A DNA stretch of 64,000 nucleotides, taken from positions 62,001 through 126,000 of the forward strand of contig NZ_AUBU01000006.1 of NCBI RefSeq assembly GCF_000429405.1, written 5' to 3'. Source of the stretch: Algoriphagus marincola DSM 16067. GTDB taxonomy: Bacteria; Bacteroidota; Bacteroidia; Cytophagales; Cyclobacteriaceae. The notes under the pieces were generated by a model. That model was not told the DNA's origin. It did not search any database and saw only the letters and a list, made by a program, of their open reading frames with translations. A program made the position numbers and the translations under genes. Every line of letters begins with the position of its first letter. Within the stretch, counting starts at the first letter, position 1. Positions 16,510 through 24,775 of this stretch are shown here, in pieces.

Positions 16510-16950
16510 CTATTTATCTGACCGGGGAGTGCCAAAGGCTGTTAGAATCAGGTTCCTAGAACTAGCATTCCTCCTAAATTCACAGAGATATATTCCTTGC
16601 CAAATTCCAAGATTAAGTTTTCCACCGCTGATGGGTATTTGCAGGCTAGAATCAAAAAAACTGGCTTTGATGTGCGCAGGCATATCATCCAGCCCTTCAT
16701 AAGTGTGGATAAAGCGTGGATAAGATTCCGGAATCAATTCATTTACAAAGGTTTGGAAGTCTTTTCTTACGGTCGGATCAGCATTTTCATTGATTGTCAG
16801 TGCGGCGGAAGTATGCTGGATAAAAACCTGTAAAAAGCCGATCTGAATTTGAGCAATTTCGGGAAGAGCTGCTTCAATAAGATCAGTAATTAAATGATAT
16901 CCTTGTGAATACTTTGGAAGGCAAAGGGATTTTTGAAAAAACTTGTTCAT
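16510..16950 (-). CDS. YjbQ family protein (UPF0047)
   Basis: 146 residues, the family length. The UPF0047 signature is near the C terminus (GKLNLGIWQGIYLCEFRR), with FIQHTSAALTINENADP and DDMPAHIKAS earlier, holding the conserved histidines of the metal-lined pocket. Members are small cytoplasmic trimers; E. coli YjbQ has been reported to have weak thiamine-phosphate synthase activity, which may not be its main role. Confidence 0.9.
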   Translation of the reverse strand: MNKFFQKSLCLPKYSQGYHLITDLIEAALPEIAQIQIGFLQVFIQHTSAALTINENADPTVRKDFQTFVNELIPESYPRFIHTYEGLDDMPAHIKASFFDSSLQIPISGGKLNLGIWQGIYLCEFRRNASSRNLILTAFGTPRSDK

Positions 16951-16966
16951 CTCTACAAAATAGCAA

Positions 16967-16995
16967 AAGGCTGTCTTAAAAAAGAAAACAGCCTT
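16967..16995 (-). terminator. intrinsic terminator after the small lipoprotein gene
   Basis: AAGGCTGT (16967-16974) and ACAGCCTT (16988-16995) form a perfect 8-bp stem; on the minus strand it is followed by TTTTGCTATTTTG. Confidence 0.7.
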
Positions 16996-17021
16996 GAGAT
17001 TGAATAGGATTATGATGATTC

Positions 17022-17465
17022 TTATCGCCTTTCAAAATATAAATTTGGCCCGTCACAAGCGCCCCAAGATCCCTTGATAGTGTTGGAGTCTACAAAGGAA
17101 AATGGTTCATAGTCTTGTCCACAATAATGAATCAAGCCAAACCCATCTCTTTCTCGATCTTCTAAATAGGTTTCTTGATCGTACCTGAAAACCAAATATT
17201 CTGGATTATTGTCTGCGTCAGCGACGGTTTCATAGTTACCATGCAATTCAAATTCCCCGATAAATTTAGTAAAAGTCCCATTTTCGTTCAATTCATAATA
17301 ATAAAGGGAATCCGCTATTGGATTGATCACCGGATTGGCCTCCCAAGAGGATGAAATCCCGGAAAAACCCCACTTTTGAGGGAATTCTGCCAACGTAAGA
17401 TTTTCATCCTCCTTACAAGCGCCTAGAAAAACAATTACCAGAAAATACAGTGAAAAGCGTCTCAT
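17022..17465 (-). CDS. small lipoprotein, unknown function
   Basis: 147 residues. The N terminus MRRFSLYFLVIVFLGAC is a lipoprotein signal with the lipidated cysteine at 17, followed by acidic residues, which in Bacteroidetes fits export to the cell surface. The mature part has a lipocalin-like feel (WGFSGISSSWE, ENGTFTKFIGEFELHGNYE, NTIKGSWGACDGPNLYFERR), alternating strands with a Gly-Trp start, but no family is assigned. The gene is single. Confidence 0.7.
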   Translation of the reverse strand: MRRFSLYFLVIVFLGACKEDENLTLAEFPQKWGFSGISSSWEANPVINPIADSLYYYELNENGTFTKFIGEFELHGNYETVADADNNPEYLVFRYDQETYLEDRERDGFGLIHYCGQDYEPFSFVDSNTIKGSWGACDGPNLYFERR

Positions 17466-17524
17466 TTTTTACTCTTTTATTTGATTATGGATACGGATAT
17501 TTTATTCAAAACGCTACAAAGCGA

Positions 17525-18367
17525 TTAGATTAATCCAACCTGATTGGAAAGTGTCCCTATCCCATCGATGCTGATTTCAACCCGGTCACCCTTTTGCAAG
17601 GTGAAATTATCCGGAACGATTCCTGTACCAGTCATCAAGAAACAGCCAGCCGGGAATGTATTGGCCCGAAACAACCATTCGGCTAATTCCTGTGGTTTCC
17701 GTTTTAATTGTGTCAAATCAGTTTTCCCTTCAAAAACCAACTTTCCTGCCCTAAAAATTTCCAGTTTTATTTCCGTGTTTACTTCTATTTCATCTTGGAT
17801 AAGAATACAAGGACCAATCGAAGCACATCCTTGATAAACTTTCGCCTGCGGCAAATAGAGTGGGTTTTCGCCTTCTATACTTCGGCTACTCATATCATTA
17901 CCGATGGTAAAACCCTGAATTTTCCCAGTTGATGACAGCAAAAGTGTTAACTCCGGTTCTGGAACATCCCAAGTAGAATCCTTTCGAATCATGACTTGGC
18001 CTCCCGGAGCCGAAACACGCGATGCTGTAGCTTTGAAAAACAATTCGGGTCGATCCGCCTCATACACTTTGTCATAAAAATCCGCACCACCAGCATCTTG
18101 TGATTCTTCCATTCTAGCCGTCCTGCTTCGATAGTAGGTTACACCAGCAGCCCAGACTTCTTGATTGCCAATTGGAGCATCAAGTTGATCCTTAATCAGT
18201 TCTTCCGCATCTGATGGGTTAAGATTCTCCCAAGATTTTCGAGATTCTGACAAATAGTCTTTCAAATTGTCTTGCGCCAATAAAGCATCCCAGTCGAGCT
18301 GTGGTCCAAGGAAAAACTGCTTATCAATTTCGAGAAGCGTTCCTTGTTGTAGTTTATATAGTTTCAT
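17525..18367 (-). CDS. fumarylacetoacetate hydrolase family protein
   Basis: 280 residues. The C-terminal two thirds hold the FAH fold: an E-x-E metal pair in [10 protein letters not shown], the strand [29 protein letters not shown], and [11 protein letters not shown] with the family TGTG turn. The N-terminal part is a short leader domain. Members cleave or hydrate 2-keto acids using Mg. Residues after [14 protein letters not shown] resemble sugar-acid branches such as didehydro-3-deoxy-rhamnonate hydrolases, but no pathway genes lie next to it, so the substrate is left open. Confidence 0.82.
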   Translation of the reverse strand: MKLYKLQQGTLLEIDKQFFLGPQLDWDALLAQDNLKDYLSESRKSWENLNPSDAEELIKDQLDAPIGNQEVWAAGVTYYRSRTARMEESQDAGGADFYDKVYEADRPELFFKATASRVSAPGGQVMIRKDSTWDVPEPELTLLLSSTGKIQGFTIGNDMSSRSIEGENPLYLPQAKVYQGCASIGPCILIQDEIEVNTEIKLEIFRAGKLVFEGKTDLTQLKRKPQELAEWLFRANTFPAGCFLMTGTGIVPDNFTLQKGDRVEISIDGIGTLSNQVGLI

Positions 18368-18448
18368 CTGTTTATAATTTTTTTTTTAGAGGTCAGGTAG
18401 CCGGTACTTGCCGGTTGACTGGCTCGATCTTATAATTAATAGGTTTGA

Positions 18449-18805
18449 TTAGATAGCTAAGAATAATAATCCAAGAAGGGCAGGAAGACTTTGAATCCAA
18501 AATATCTTTTTACTGACGGTAATTGCTCCAACTATTCCTGCTATCACCACACAAGCAAAAAAGAAAACTTGAAGCATGGCTTCAAACTCTAAGTTACCCA
18601 CAAAAAGAGACCAGATAAGGCCCGCCGAGAGAAAAGCATTGTAGACTCCTTGATTAGCTGCCAATGACTTGGTCTGCTCAAAATATTCCCGCTTGCCACC
18701 AAATGTCTTTCTTCCAAAGGAAGTCCAAGCAAAAGTTTCCATCCAAAAGAAAAACAAGTGCTGCATGGCAACCAGAATGACAAGTACTTTTAAAACAATT
18801 TCCAT
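18449..18805 (-). CDS. DUF1304 membrane protein
   Basis: 118 residues from the inner ATG at 18805, chosen because family members begin right before the first membrane helix; an ATG at 18832 would add nine residues. Four hydrophobic helices are visible with the family motif QHLFFFWMETFAWT after the first one and NQGVYNAFLSAGLIW in the second. DUF1304 proteins are small inner membrane proteins of unknown function. Confidence 0.8.
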   Translation of the reverse strand: MEIVLKVLVILVAMQHLFFFWMETFAWTSFGRKTFGGKREYFEQTKSLAANQGVYNAFLSAGLIWSLFVGNLEFEAMLQVFFFACVVIAGIVGAITVSKKIFWIQSLPALLGLLFLAI

Positions 18806-18882
18806 GATGGAATTTAGGGAATTCTGAACCATCTTGGAATTCCATTAAGAAAAATGACCCAACTTTAAGCTTTCAAATCAAA

Positions 18883-20259
18883 ATGAGCTTATCCAAACTA
18901 CATCCTGCCTTTAAGTCCCAAATGCTTGAAGAATTAGGTACTGTTGACTATCAACTGTTCGAAGAGTCATTGGAGCAGGAGTCAATTAGTAGTATACGAT
19001 TAAATAGAGAAAAATTATTATCCTCTCCATTTGCTTCCAAGTCCATTCCCTGGAGCCAGGAGGGTTTTTGGCTAGAAAAAAGACCTCAATTTACCTTAGA
19101 CCCACTTTTTCATGCAGGAGGCTACTATGTGCAGGAGGCTTCCTCTATGTTTATCCAACATATTTTGGAAAGCTTATCCATACCAAAAGGTCTTTATTTG
19201 GATCTAGCGGCAGCTCCAGGAGGTAAATCCACACTTCTGAGCAGCTACTTGGGAAATGAAGGTGTCCTGGTTGCCAATGAAGTAATCCAAAGCCGAACTC
19301 AGATTCTCAAGGAAAATCTTATCAAATGGGGATTGGGTAACAGCATCGTTACGAACAATGATCCTGCACATTTTGAGAGTTTGGAAGGGCTATTCGATTT
19401 AGTTCTAATTGACGCCCCCTGCTCAGGAGAGGGAATGTTTCGAAAGGATCCAACTGCCACAAAAGAATGGAGTCCAGACCATGTGAAGCTTTGCTCCTCA
19501 CGACAACAAAGAATCTTGGACCAGGCTGGAGCCTTGGTCCAAGGTGGAGGATATTTGCTTTATAGCACCTGTACCTTCAATAAGGAAGAAAATGAAGAAA
19601 TGATCCGCTTTTTGACTTCTGAATTCGCCTATGAGCCAGTTCGGGTTTCATTAGAACCGAGCTGGAATATTGAAGAGTCAACTTTATCAACTGAAGAAGG
19701 TGATTTTTATGGCTATAGATTTTATCCACATCGGGTTCAGGGAGAAGGCTTTTTTGTCTCTGTTTTGAAAAGACCTGAGGATGCATATTCCAATGAACCG
19801 AAAAAACCAAAAGATTTCAAACATCCTTTTTTGAAGGAAATTGCTGAACGGGAATCTAATCAGCTAGCGGAAGAACTTGGCTTTGAGAACAAGACCTTTT
19901 ATCAGCTAAATGACTCTTTCTTTTGCTTTCCAGAAATTTGGAAAACTCATTTCGATTACATTTCCCAAAATCTGAACATCCGATACTTTGGAACAGAAAT
20001 AGGGAAGAAGCAAGGTAAAAACTGGATTCCATCTCATGATTGGGCCGTTTCGATTTTACCAAAACCGAGTTATCCACAATTGGAGCTTACAAAAGAGCAA
20101 GCTTTGAATTTCTTCAGAAAAAAAGATCTGGAGCTAGAATATGAATCAGAAGGGTGGATTTTGCTGACTTATCAACAGCTTCCAATCGGTTGGATAAAAA
20201 ACCTTGGAAACCGAATCAATAATTACTATCCGAAAGACTGGCGGATCCGGAATCTTTGA
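18883..20259 (+). CDS. rRNA m5C methyltransferase, RsmF/NOL1-NOP2-Sun family
   Basis: 458 residues. The SAM site reads YLDLAAAPGGKSTLLSSYL, motif IV is LIDAPCSGEGMFRKDP and the catalytic cysteine motif is YSTCTFNKEENE. The latter two carry the two cysteines of the Nop2/Sun mechanism. An unusually long C-terminal region (about residues 300-458, ending LPIGWIKNLGNRINNYYPKDWRIR) matches the PUA-like tail of the YebU/RsmF branch, which methylates a cytosine of 16S rRNA. The exact target in this organism is inferred. Convergent with the toxin gene nine bases away. Confidence 0.88.
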   Translation: MSLSKLHPAFKSQMLEELGTVDYQLFEESLEQESISSIRLNREKLLSSPFASKSIPWSQEGFWLEKRPQFTLDPLFHAGGYYVQEASSMFIQHILESLSIPKGLYLDLAAAPGGKSTLLSSYLGNEGVLVANEVIQSRTQILKENLIKWGLGNSIVTNNDPAHFESLEGLFDLVLIDAPCSGEGMFRKDPTATKEWSPDHVKLCSSRQQRILDQAGALVQGGGYLLYSTCTFNKEENEEMIRFLTSEFAYEPVRVSLEPSWNIEESTLSTEEGDFYGYRFYPHRVQGEGFFVSVLKRPEDAYSNEPKKPKDFKHPFLKEIAERESNQLAEELGFENKTFYQLNDSFFCFPEIWKTHFDYISQNLNIRYFGTEIGKKQGKNWIPSHDWAVSILPKPSYPQLELTKEQALNFFRKKDLELEYESEGWILLTYQQLPIGWIKNLGNRINNYYPKDWRIRNL

Positions 20260-20267
20260 AGTAGTTC

Positions 20268-20735
20268 TCAAATATTTTTTCCAAAAAGTCTAAGGTCAAA
20301 AGGGAAATCATAATGGTCAACTATTTTGATCAATGAAAAATCCTGATGTGCAGGATTAATTAAATAATTATAATCTCCCGGAACCACTGCAGAAGGCACT
20401 TTAAGCACAAAGATTCTCCGGTTTTGAACAAATTGATCACCAATAAATTGTGTGCTATTAATATGAGGGAAGCTGTTCCAGCGATCAGGTAAATCTTCCA
20501 TAGAAATAGACTTAATACTTACTTCACCAGGGATGTCAATTTCGACCATCACATAGTCCTTGGGTAAAATCGATAGGGAAAGATGAACAGCCTCTTCTGC
20601 CATGGCCAAGGCTCGACTATCCGCACAGTAGATTAGTTCAGTTCCCTTAGAGTTCCAGCGGTTTCCAGTAAGTGCTGCACCTTTGCCGGACAGCACTATA
20701 CCAAACTTCTTCCGCATAAGCCGAAAAACTCGCAT
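20268..20735 (-). CDS. RES-domain toxin (NAD+-degrading)
   Basis: 155 residues. The conserved arginine, glutamate and serine pattern of the RES family is visible: FRLMRKKF, then GNRWNSKGTELIYCADSRALAMAEEAVHL, and later RIFVLKVPSAVVPGDYNYLINPAH. Characterised members are NAD+ phosphorylases or related NAD+-consuming enzymes that stop growth when freed from their antitoxin. It overlaps the antitoxin gene by one base in the usual antitoxin-first order. Confidence 0.88.
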   Translation of the reverse strand: MRVFRLMRKKFGIVLSGKGAALTGNRWNSKGTELIYCADSRALAMAEEAVHLSLSILPKDYVMVEIDIPGEVSIKSISMEDLPDRWNSFPHINSTQFIGDQFVQNRRIFVLKVPSAVVPGDYNYLINPAHQDFSLIKIVDHYDFPFDLRLFGKNI

Positions 20736-21235
20736 CAGACAAAAATGCCTTGGTCTATTCTGTGAAGCTCATGTAATACTAACTCTTTCCCGTAGGAATT
20801 TTTGAGGAGCTCTAAGGGTTTTCGATTACCGAGAGAATGGCTGCTGGTGTAGAGCCAAGACTCAAAATCAGCAGTAGAATCAAAAACCTCCAAACCTAAA
20901 TAAACAACCTCAAGAAGCTCTATTATTTTTTCGGAGTGAATAGATCGAAAAACGTAATCCGATTCCTTTTTATAACGCTGAAGCGACTTTAGGGAGATAT
21001 CTAGAAAATCTGACCACTCTTGATCAGAGAATGGCGCTAAGTCCTTGATGGACAGGAAAAGCGAGGTCGGAATCCCCATTCGAATCATATCAACTACAAG
21101 CATTCTGTTCGAAAAAAAGCCACTCAAAGGGATACCACGCATCGAAGGATAGCGGGAATATCCAGGAACACTAGTCATATACGTAGCCATCTCCTCAGCT
21201 ACTATCCCTAACTTTTGTTGATCTGAATTGCTCAT
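20735..21235 (-). CDS. Xre/MbcA/ParS-type antitoxin
   Basis: 166 residues. The N-terminal half holds a helix-turn-helix-like segment (MLVVDMIRMGIPTSLFLSIKDLAPFSDQEWSDFLDISLKSLQRYK) and the C-terminal half is the toxin-binding DUF2384 domain (SEKIIELLEVVYLGLEVFDSTADFESWLYTSSHSLGNRKPLELLKNSYGKELVLHELHRIDQGIFV), whose last residues normally plug the RES active site. It is the first gene of the pair and probably represses its own promoter. Confidence 0.88.
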   Translation of the reverse strand: MSNSDQQKLGIVAEEMATYMTSVPGYSRYPSMRGIPLSGFFSNRMLVVDMIRMGIPTSLFLSIKDLAPFSDQEWSDFLDISLKSLQRYKKESDYVFRSIHSEKIIELLEVVYLGLEVFDSTADFESWLYTSSHSLGNRKPLELLKNSYGKELVLHELHRIDQGIFV

Positions 21236-21319
21236 CTTTTAGAAATTTGTCTTTAATTTAACGACATTTTTCCAAAATTGATTCGGTTCTAAGATTTTTT
21301 TTAGTGGATATTCAATTTT

Positions 21320-21964
21320 TTAAATAAGCCGATTCTTCACCGCTTTCTGTACGGCTTCCATTTTATTATGGACTTGGAGTTTATTGTAAATATTTTCAAT
21401 ATGTTTTCGAACTGTCTTGGGAGAAATAAATAGATTTTCACCTATTTGATTGTAGCTGAGCCCTTTAGCTGTTTGTTCTAAAATTTCTATTTCCCGTTTG
21501 GTAAGCGATATGTCTTCTTTTGGCTTATCAAAATTCGGTGGATTTCTTAGAAGCTTAAGCGTTTTCAAAGCTATACTCGGTGTCATCGCAGCTCCACCCT
21601 CCAAAGTATCCAAAATACCTTGATACAGATCAGGTGGACTAACCTCTTTTAAAAAATATCCATGTGCACCGGCCTGAATCGCTCGGAAAATATGCTCGTC
21701 ATTATCAAAAACAGTGAGCATGATGGTTTTGATCTGTGGATATCGCTTGCTCACTTCCTCCACTGCCTTAATCCCATCCATTTTAGGCATTTCAATGTCC
21801 ATGAGTATTAATCCCACATTGGAATCTTCCTCCAGCTTTTCTAAAAGATCCAATCCGTTCGTGGCATGGAACTTCACTTCAAGATCCGGGAAAAATGCAA
21901 GCTTCTCCAAAATTGCTTTTAGCAAAAATGAATTGTCCTCAGCAATGGCCAATTTGATTTTCAT
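21320..21964 (-). CDS. NarL/FixJ-type response regulator without adjacent kinase
   Basis: 214 residues. The receiver has the acidic pocket E9-D10, the phospho-acceptor D56 (LILMDIEMPKMDG), the T in IMLTVFD and the K in YFLKEVSPPDL. The C terminus is a LuxR helix-turn-helix (LTKREIEILEQTAKGLSYNQIGENLFISPKTVRKHIENIYNKL). It is therefore a DNA-binding regulator switched by phosphorylation. No histidine kinase gene lies on either side, so its partner is elsewhere. Confidence 0.92.
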   Translation of the reverse strand: MKIKLAIAEDNSFLLKAILEKLAFFPDLEVKFHATNGLDLLEKLEEDSNVGLILMDIEMPKMDGIKAVEEVSKRYPQIKTIMLTVFDNDEHIFRAIQAGAHGYFLKEVSPPDLYQGILDTLEGGAAMTPSIALKTLKLLRNPPNFDKPKEDISLTKREIEILEQTAKGLSYNQIGENLFISPKTVRKHIENIYNKLQVHNKMEAVQKAVKNRLI

Positions 21965-22175
21965 CTCTTCGTTTTTTTAATAACCTAGTTAGGCGCGCTC
22001 CTCTTTATTAATCTAAGAGTTACAGCAAAATTCTTGAGTGTCTTGAGTAATTTGGATATTCAAAAATTTGCTCTAAAAGATTCTCCCATTTCTTTTCCAA
22101 ACTAATTAAGGCATCTCTTGGTAAAAAACTCTTTGATACACGAGTTTACTCAACACTAATTCTAAATATAAAAAA

Positions 22176-22207
22176 ATGACCTTGAGCGACAAATCACTCA
22201 AGGTCAT
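22176..22207 (-). terminator. strong terminator after the S1/P1 nuclease gene
   Basis: ATGACCTTGAG (22176-22186) and CTCAAGGTCAT (22197-22207) pair perfectly over 11 bp with a 10-base loop; on the minus strand a run of T follows. The 264-base gap between nuclease and response regulator holds nothing else clear. Confidence 0.85.
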
Positions 22208-22229
22208 GGACTTAAATTTTTTTTGACGA

Positions 22230-23003
22230 CTAGCCGTAAATTTCATCTAAAATCTGAGCGAGCCTGACACTTGCAGCAATCATTCGCTCCTCAGCGATGT
22301 GATAATTTTGATACATATATAAATAGCTAAGTCTGCGATCTTCGGGCAAATCATATACAGCAGGCCGAAGACTGACTGCTTCCTTGAGCCAATCCTCCAT
22401 AGTCGCCTCACGATAACTATCCTGCAGTTCAGGGGTAATTCTTCTAAAAAGTTCATCTCCAATTTCAGAGTAACTCATCCCCTGACGTTCAATCATTCCA
22501 CTGTCCCAAAGCGCATGTAGATTGGTTGGCCTTCCGAAAAACTCGATCTTCACATCATTTCCTCCACGGTCTTCCCCTGTGCCTACATGTAGTGGCTGAT
22601 GAATATCTTCCACCATGTGGATCAACATTTTAAGCTTTTCTGACTCTTCTTTTGGGCTCAATCCCCCAGCAATCAATTCGGCCTTCAAGCGCTGAATTGC
22701 CTCAAAAGCATCTCCGGTACTTTCTTGAATTTCTGGATTGTATTCACCTTCCTTACTTGTCAGGTAGTGCCAAGTCGTAGCATAATCATAGTTTCTATCC
22801 GAACGAACTTCATCCATCCAGGTACCACTTCGCCCCAAAGACATGGGGTAAAGCACCTTTTCAACTTTTTTGAGGGTGGACTTTTTCATCTGTCGCTCAG
22901 CCATATAGCCGATCAAATAGTGTCCTAATTGTCCCCAGGCAAATGCCTGAGAAGTCGCTAGCATCATAAGGCCTGCTAGAAACAGAGTTTTATAAACCTT
23001 CAT
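22230..23003 (-). CDS. S1/P1-type zinc nuclease, exported
   Basis: 257 residues. Signal peptide MKVYKTLFLAGLMMLATSQAFA is cut just before W23, whose free amino group is a zinc ligand in this family. All nine zinc ligands of nuclease P1 can be matched: W23, H28, D64 (TWMDEVR), H79 (WHYLT), H129 and D133 (HMVEDIH), H139 (PLHVG), H163 and D167 (HALWDSG). The enzyme hydrolyses single-stranded nucleic acids outside the cytoplasm, giving 5'-nucleotides for scavenging. The gene stands alone with a strong terminator. Confidence 0.93.
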   Translation of the reverse strand: MKVYKTLFLAGLMMLATSQAFAWGQLGHYLIGYMAERQMKKSTLKKVEKVLYPMSLGRSGTWMDEVRSDRNYDYATTWHYLTSKEGEYNPEIQESTGDAFEAIQRLKAELIAGGLSPKEESEKLKMLIHMVEDIHQPLHVGTGEDRGGNDVKIEFFGRPTNLHALWDSGMIERQGMSYSEIGDELFRRITPELQDSYREATMEDWLKEAVSLRPAVYDLPEDRRLSYLYMYQNYHIAEERMIAASVRLAQILDEIYG

Positions 23004-23061
23004 GTCTTTAAATTAAAGCTCGAAATTACGGTAGAGAATAGAATAATTAATTAAGCTAGGA

Positions 23062-24252
23062 TTAAGCTTTTTCGAGTTCTGATACGGCTAGCCAAGCCAT
23101 TAGCCCCGCACCTATTTCCAAGGCATCCTCTTCGATATCAAAAGTCGGGGTATGAACTCCCGAAACAATTCCTTTAGCCTCATTCCGAGTGCCTAGGCGG
23201 TAAAAGCAGCCATCGATCTCCTGTGAATAGTAAGCAAAATCTTCCGCCGCCATCCAAATATCCAAGTCCACGACATTTTCCTCACCCAAATACTCTTTTG
23301 CAGCATCAGTGGCTCGCGCGGTGAGCTCGGGGTCATTTTGTAGAAAGGGATAGCCTTTTCGAATTTCAAAGTCTAGCTCTCCACCCATACTTTCTACTAA
23401 GCCGTGTGCCAATTGAAGCATCTTTTTGTGAGCTGCTGCTCTCCATTCTTCATTGAGAGTTCGGAAAGTACCTTGAATTTTCACTTCATTCGGAATCACA
23501 TTGGTAGCTCCAAGGGCTTCTACTCTTCCAAAAGACAGCACAGAAGGTACTTTAGGGCTTGAAGCCCGACTGATCACCTGCTGCATGGCCACAATCAAAT
23601 GAGAAGCAATCAGGACAGGATCAATTAAGGTCTCTGGCATGGCTCCGTGTCCTCCCTTACCTTTCACGGTCAGGTAAAGTTCATCTGCACTTGCCATATA
23701 AATGCCCTGGCGAAAACCCACTTTTCCCGCAGGAATAAATGGCATCACATGTTGCCCGATGATTCCGGCTGGCTTGGGGTTTTCTAAAGCCCCATCTTTA
23801 ATCATAAAAGAGGCACCACCCGGAGCAACTTCCTCCCCAGGCTGAAAAAGTAATTTTATTGTTCCTTCAAACTGATCTCGAACCTGATGCAAAATTTTGG
23901 CTGCTCCCAGCAAAGATGCAGTATGTGCATCATGACCACAAGCATGCATAACTCCCTCTTTTTGAGACTTATAAGAGACCTCATTAGCCTCCACGATTGG
24001 CAGAGCATCCATATCGGCTCGTAGCGCTATAACCTTCTTGGTAGGGTTTTTTCCTTCAATCAATGCCGTCCAACCGGTAGTTGCTTTCGATTCGATTTTA
24101 TGAATGCCAATTTCTTCAAGTTTTTGCTTTACAAAATTAGCTGTCTCAAACTCTTGGTAACTCAGTTCAGGATTAGCATGAAGGTGTCTCCTGTTAGAAA
24201 TCACTTCCTCTTTCAGTTCCTGAGCTAGGCTTTTAATTTTCTCCTTCAGCAT
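23062..24252 (-). CDS. M20 family amidohydrolase
   Basis: 396 residues of the M20D group (IAA-amino acid, hippurate and N-acyl amino acid hydrolases). Metal ligands lie in MHACGHDAHTA, the catalytic base region is LLFQPGEEVAPGG, and a further ligand site is AAEDFAYYSQEIDGCFYRLGT. The lid domain with GGHGAMPE lies in the middle. It is cytoplasmic (no signal peptide) and removes acyl groups from amino acids or similar amides. Its start overlaps the end of the upstream lipoprotein gene by 20 bases, so it is the third gene of a secA-lipoprotein-amidohydrolase unit. Confidence 0.9.
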   Translation of the reverse strand: MLKEKIKSLAQELKEEVISNRRHLHANPELSYQEFETANFVKQKLEEIGIHKIESKATTGWTALIEGKNPTKKVIALRADMDALPIVEANEVSYKSQKEGVMHACGHDAHTASLLGAAKILHQVRDQFEGTIKLLFQPGEEVAPGGASFMIKDGALENPKPAGIIGQHVMPFIPAGKVGFRQGIYMASADELYLTVKGKGGHGAMPETLIDPVLIASHLIVAMQQVISRASSPKVPSVLSFGRVEALGATNVIPNEVKIQGTFRTLNEEWRAAAHKKMLQLAHGLVESMGGELDFEIRKGYPFLQNDPELTARATDAAKEYLGEENVVDLDIWMAAEDFAYYSQEIDGCFYRLGTRNEAKGIVSGVHTPTFDIEEDALEIGAGLMAWLAVSELEKA

Positions 24253-24772
24253 TATTGGTTTGACTTGGTAGGGTAAAATCTTTTCGTTGAATACGGTCTC
24301 TAACTATACGAGCTGTCGGAAATACAGATTTAATATCATACAAAAGCTTGAGAGCTTCAATCTTATGACCATATCGCCCCACTTTCACCAAATATCGGGG
24401 CTGCTCATATTGAATCTCAGGATTGATATCTGGCATTGCCTCTCTTAATTCTTCCTGCGTTTTGAAAGCAAGGTCTCGATCAAGGCCAGAATAAATCAAA
24501 ATCCTGTATCCATTGAAATAAGGCTCAGAGGTATTTCTCTCATATTTCTGACGTGCAAGCTCTTTAAGCTGATCATCAATAGCCTGAGGTGACTCCGGAG
24601 CAGGTAGTGCCGGGAGTTGAGCCATTTCGGATTTGTAATCTGGATATTGGGGCAGTGTAGCACTTAAGTCTTCGCTGTAGTTTTCGAAATCACTCGGTGA
24701 AGTCGTCAGATTCGAACCGGACTTACAGGCACCTGCCACTACTATCAATACAATTACCCAGAGTTTCCGCAT
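24233..24772 (-). CDS. lipoprotein with SPOR-like C-terminal domain
   Basis: 179 residues. MRKLWVIVLIVVAGAC is a lipoprotein signal with the cysteine at 16. A low-complexity linker (ALPAPESPQ) leads to a C-terminal fold reading YFNGYRILIYSGLDRDLAFKTQEELREAMPDINPEIQYEQPRYLVKVGRYGHKIEA, with the strand-helix-strand layout of SPOR domains, which bind denuded peptidoglycan at division sites. It begins three bases after secA ends, so it is co-transcribed with secA. Confidence 0.75.
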   Translation of the reverse strand: MRKLWVIVLIVVAGACKSGSNLTTSPSDFENYSEDLSATLPQYPDYKSEMAQLPALPAPESPQAIDDQLKELARQKYERNTSEPYFNGYRILIYSGLDRDLAFKTQEELREAMPDINPEIQYEQPRYLVKVGRYGHKIEALKLLYDIKSVFPTARIVRDRIQRKDFTLPSQTNNAEGEN

Positions 24773-24775
24773 GGC

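Noticed and set aside
24700..24725. tRNA-like GATTCGAACC string
   Set aside because: It is coding sequence of the SPOR-like lipoprotein and cannot fold into a cloverleaf.
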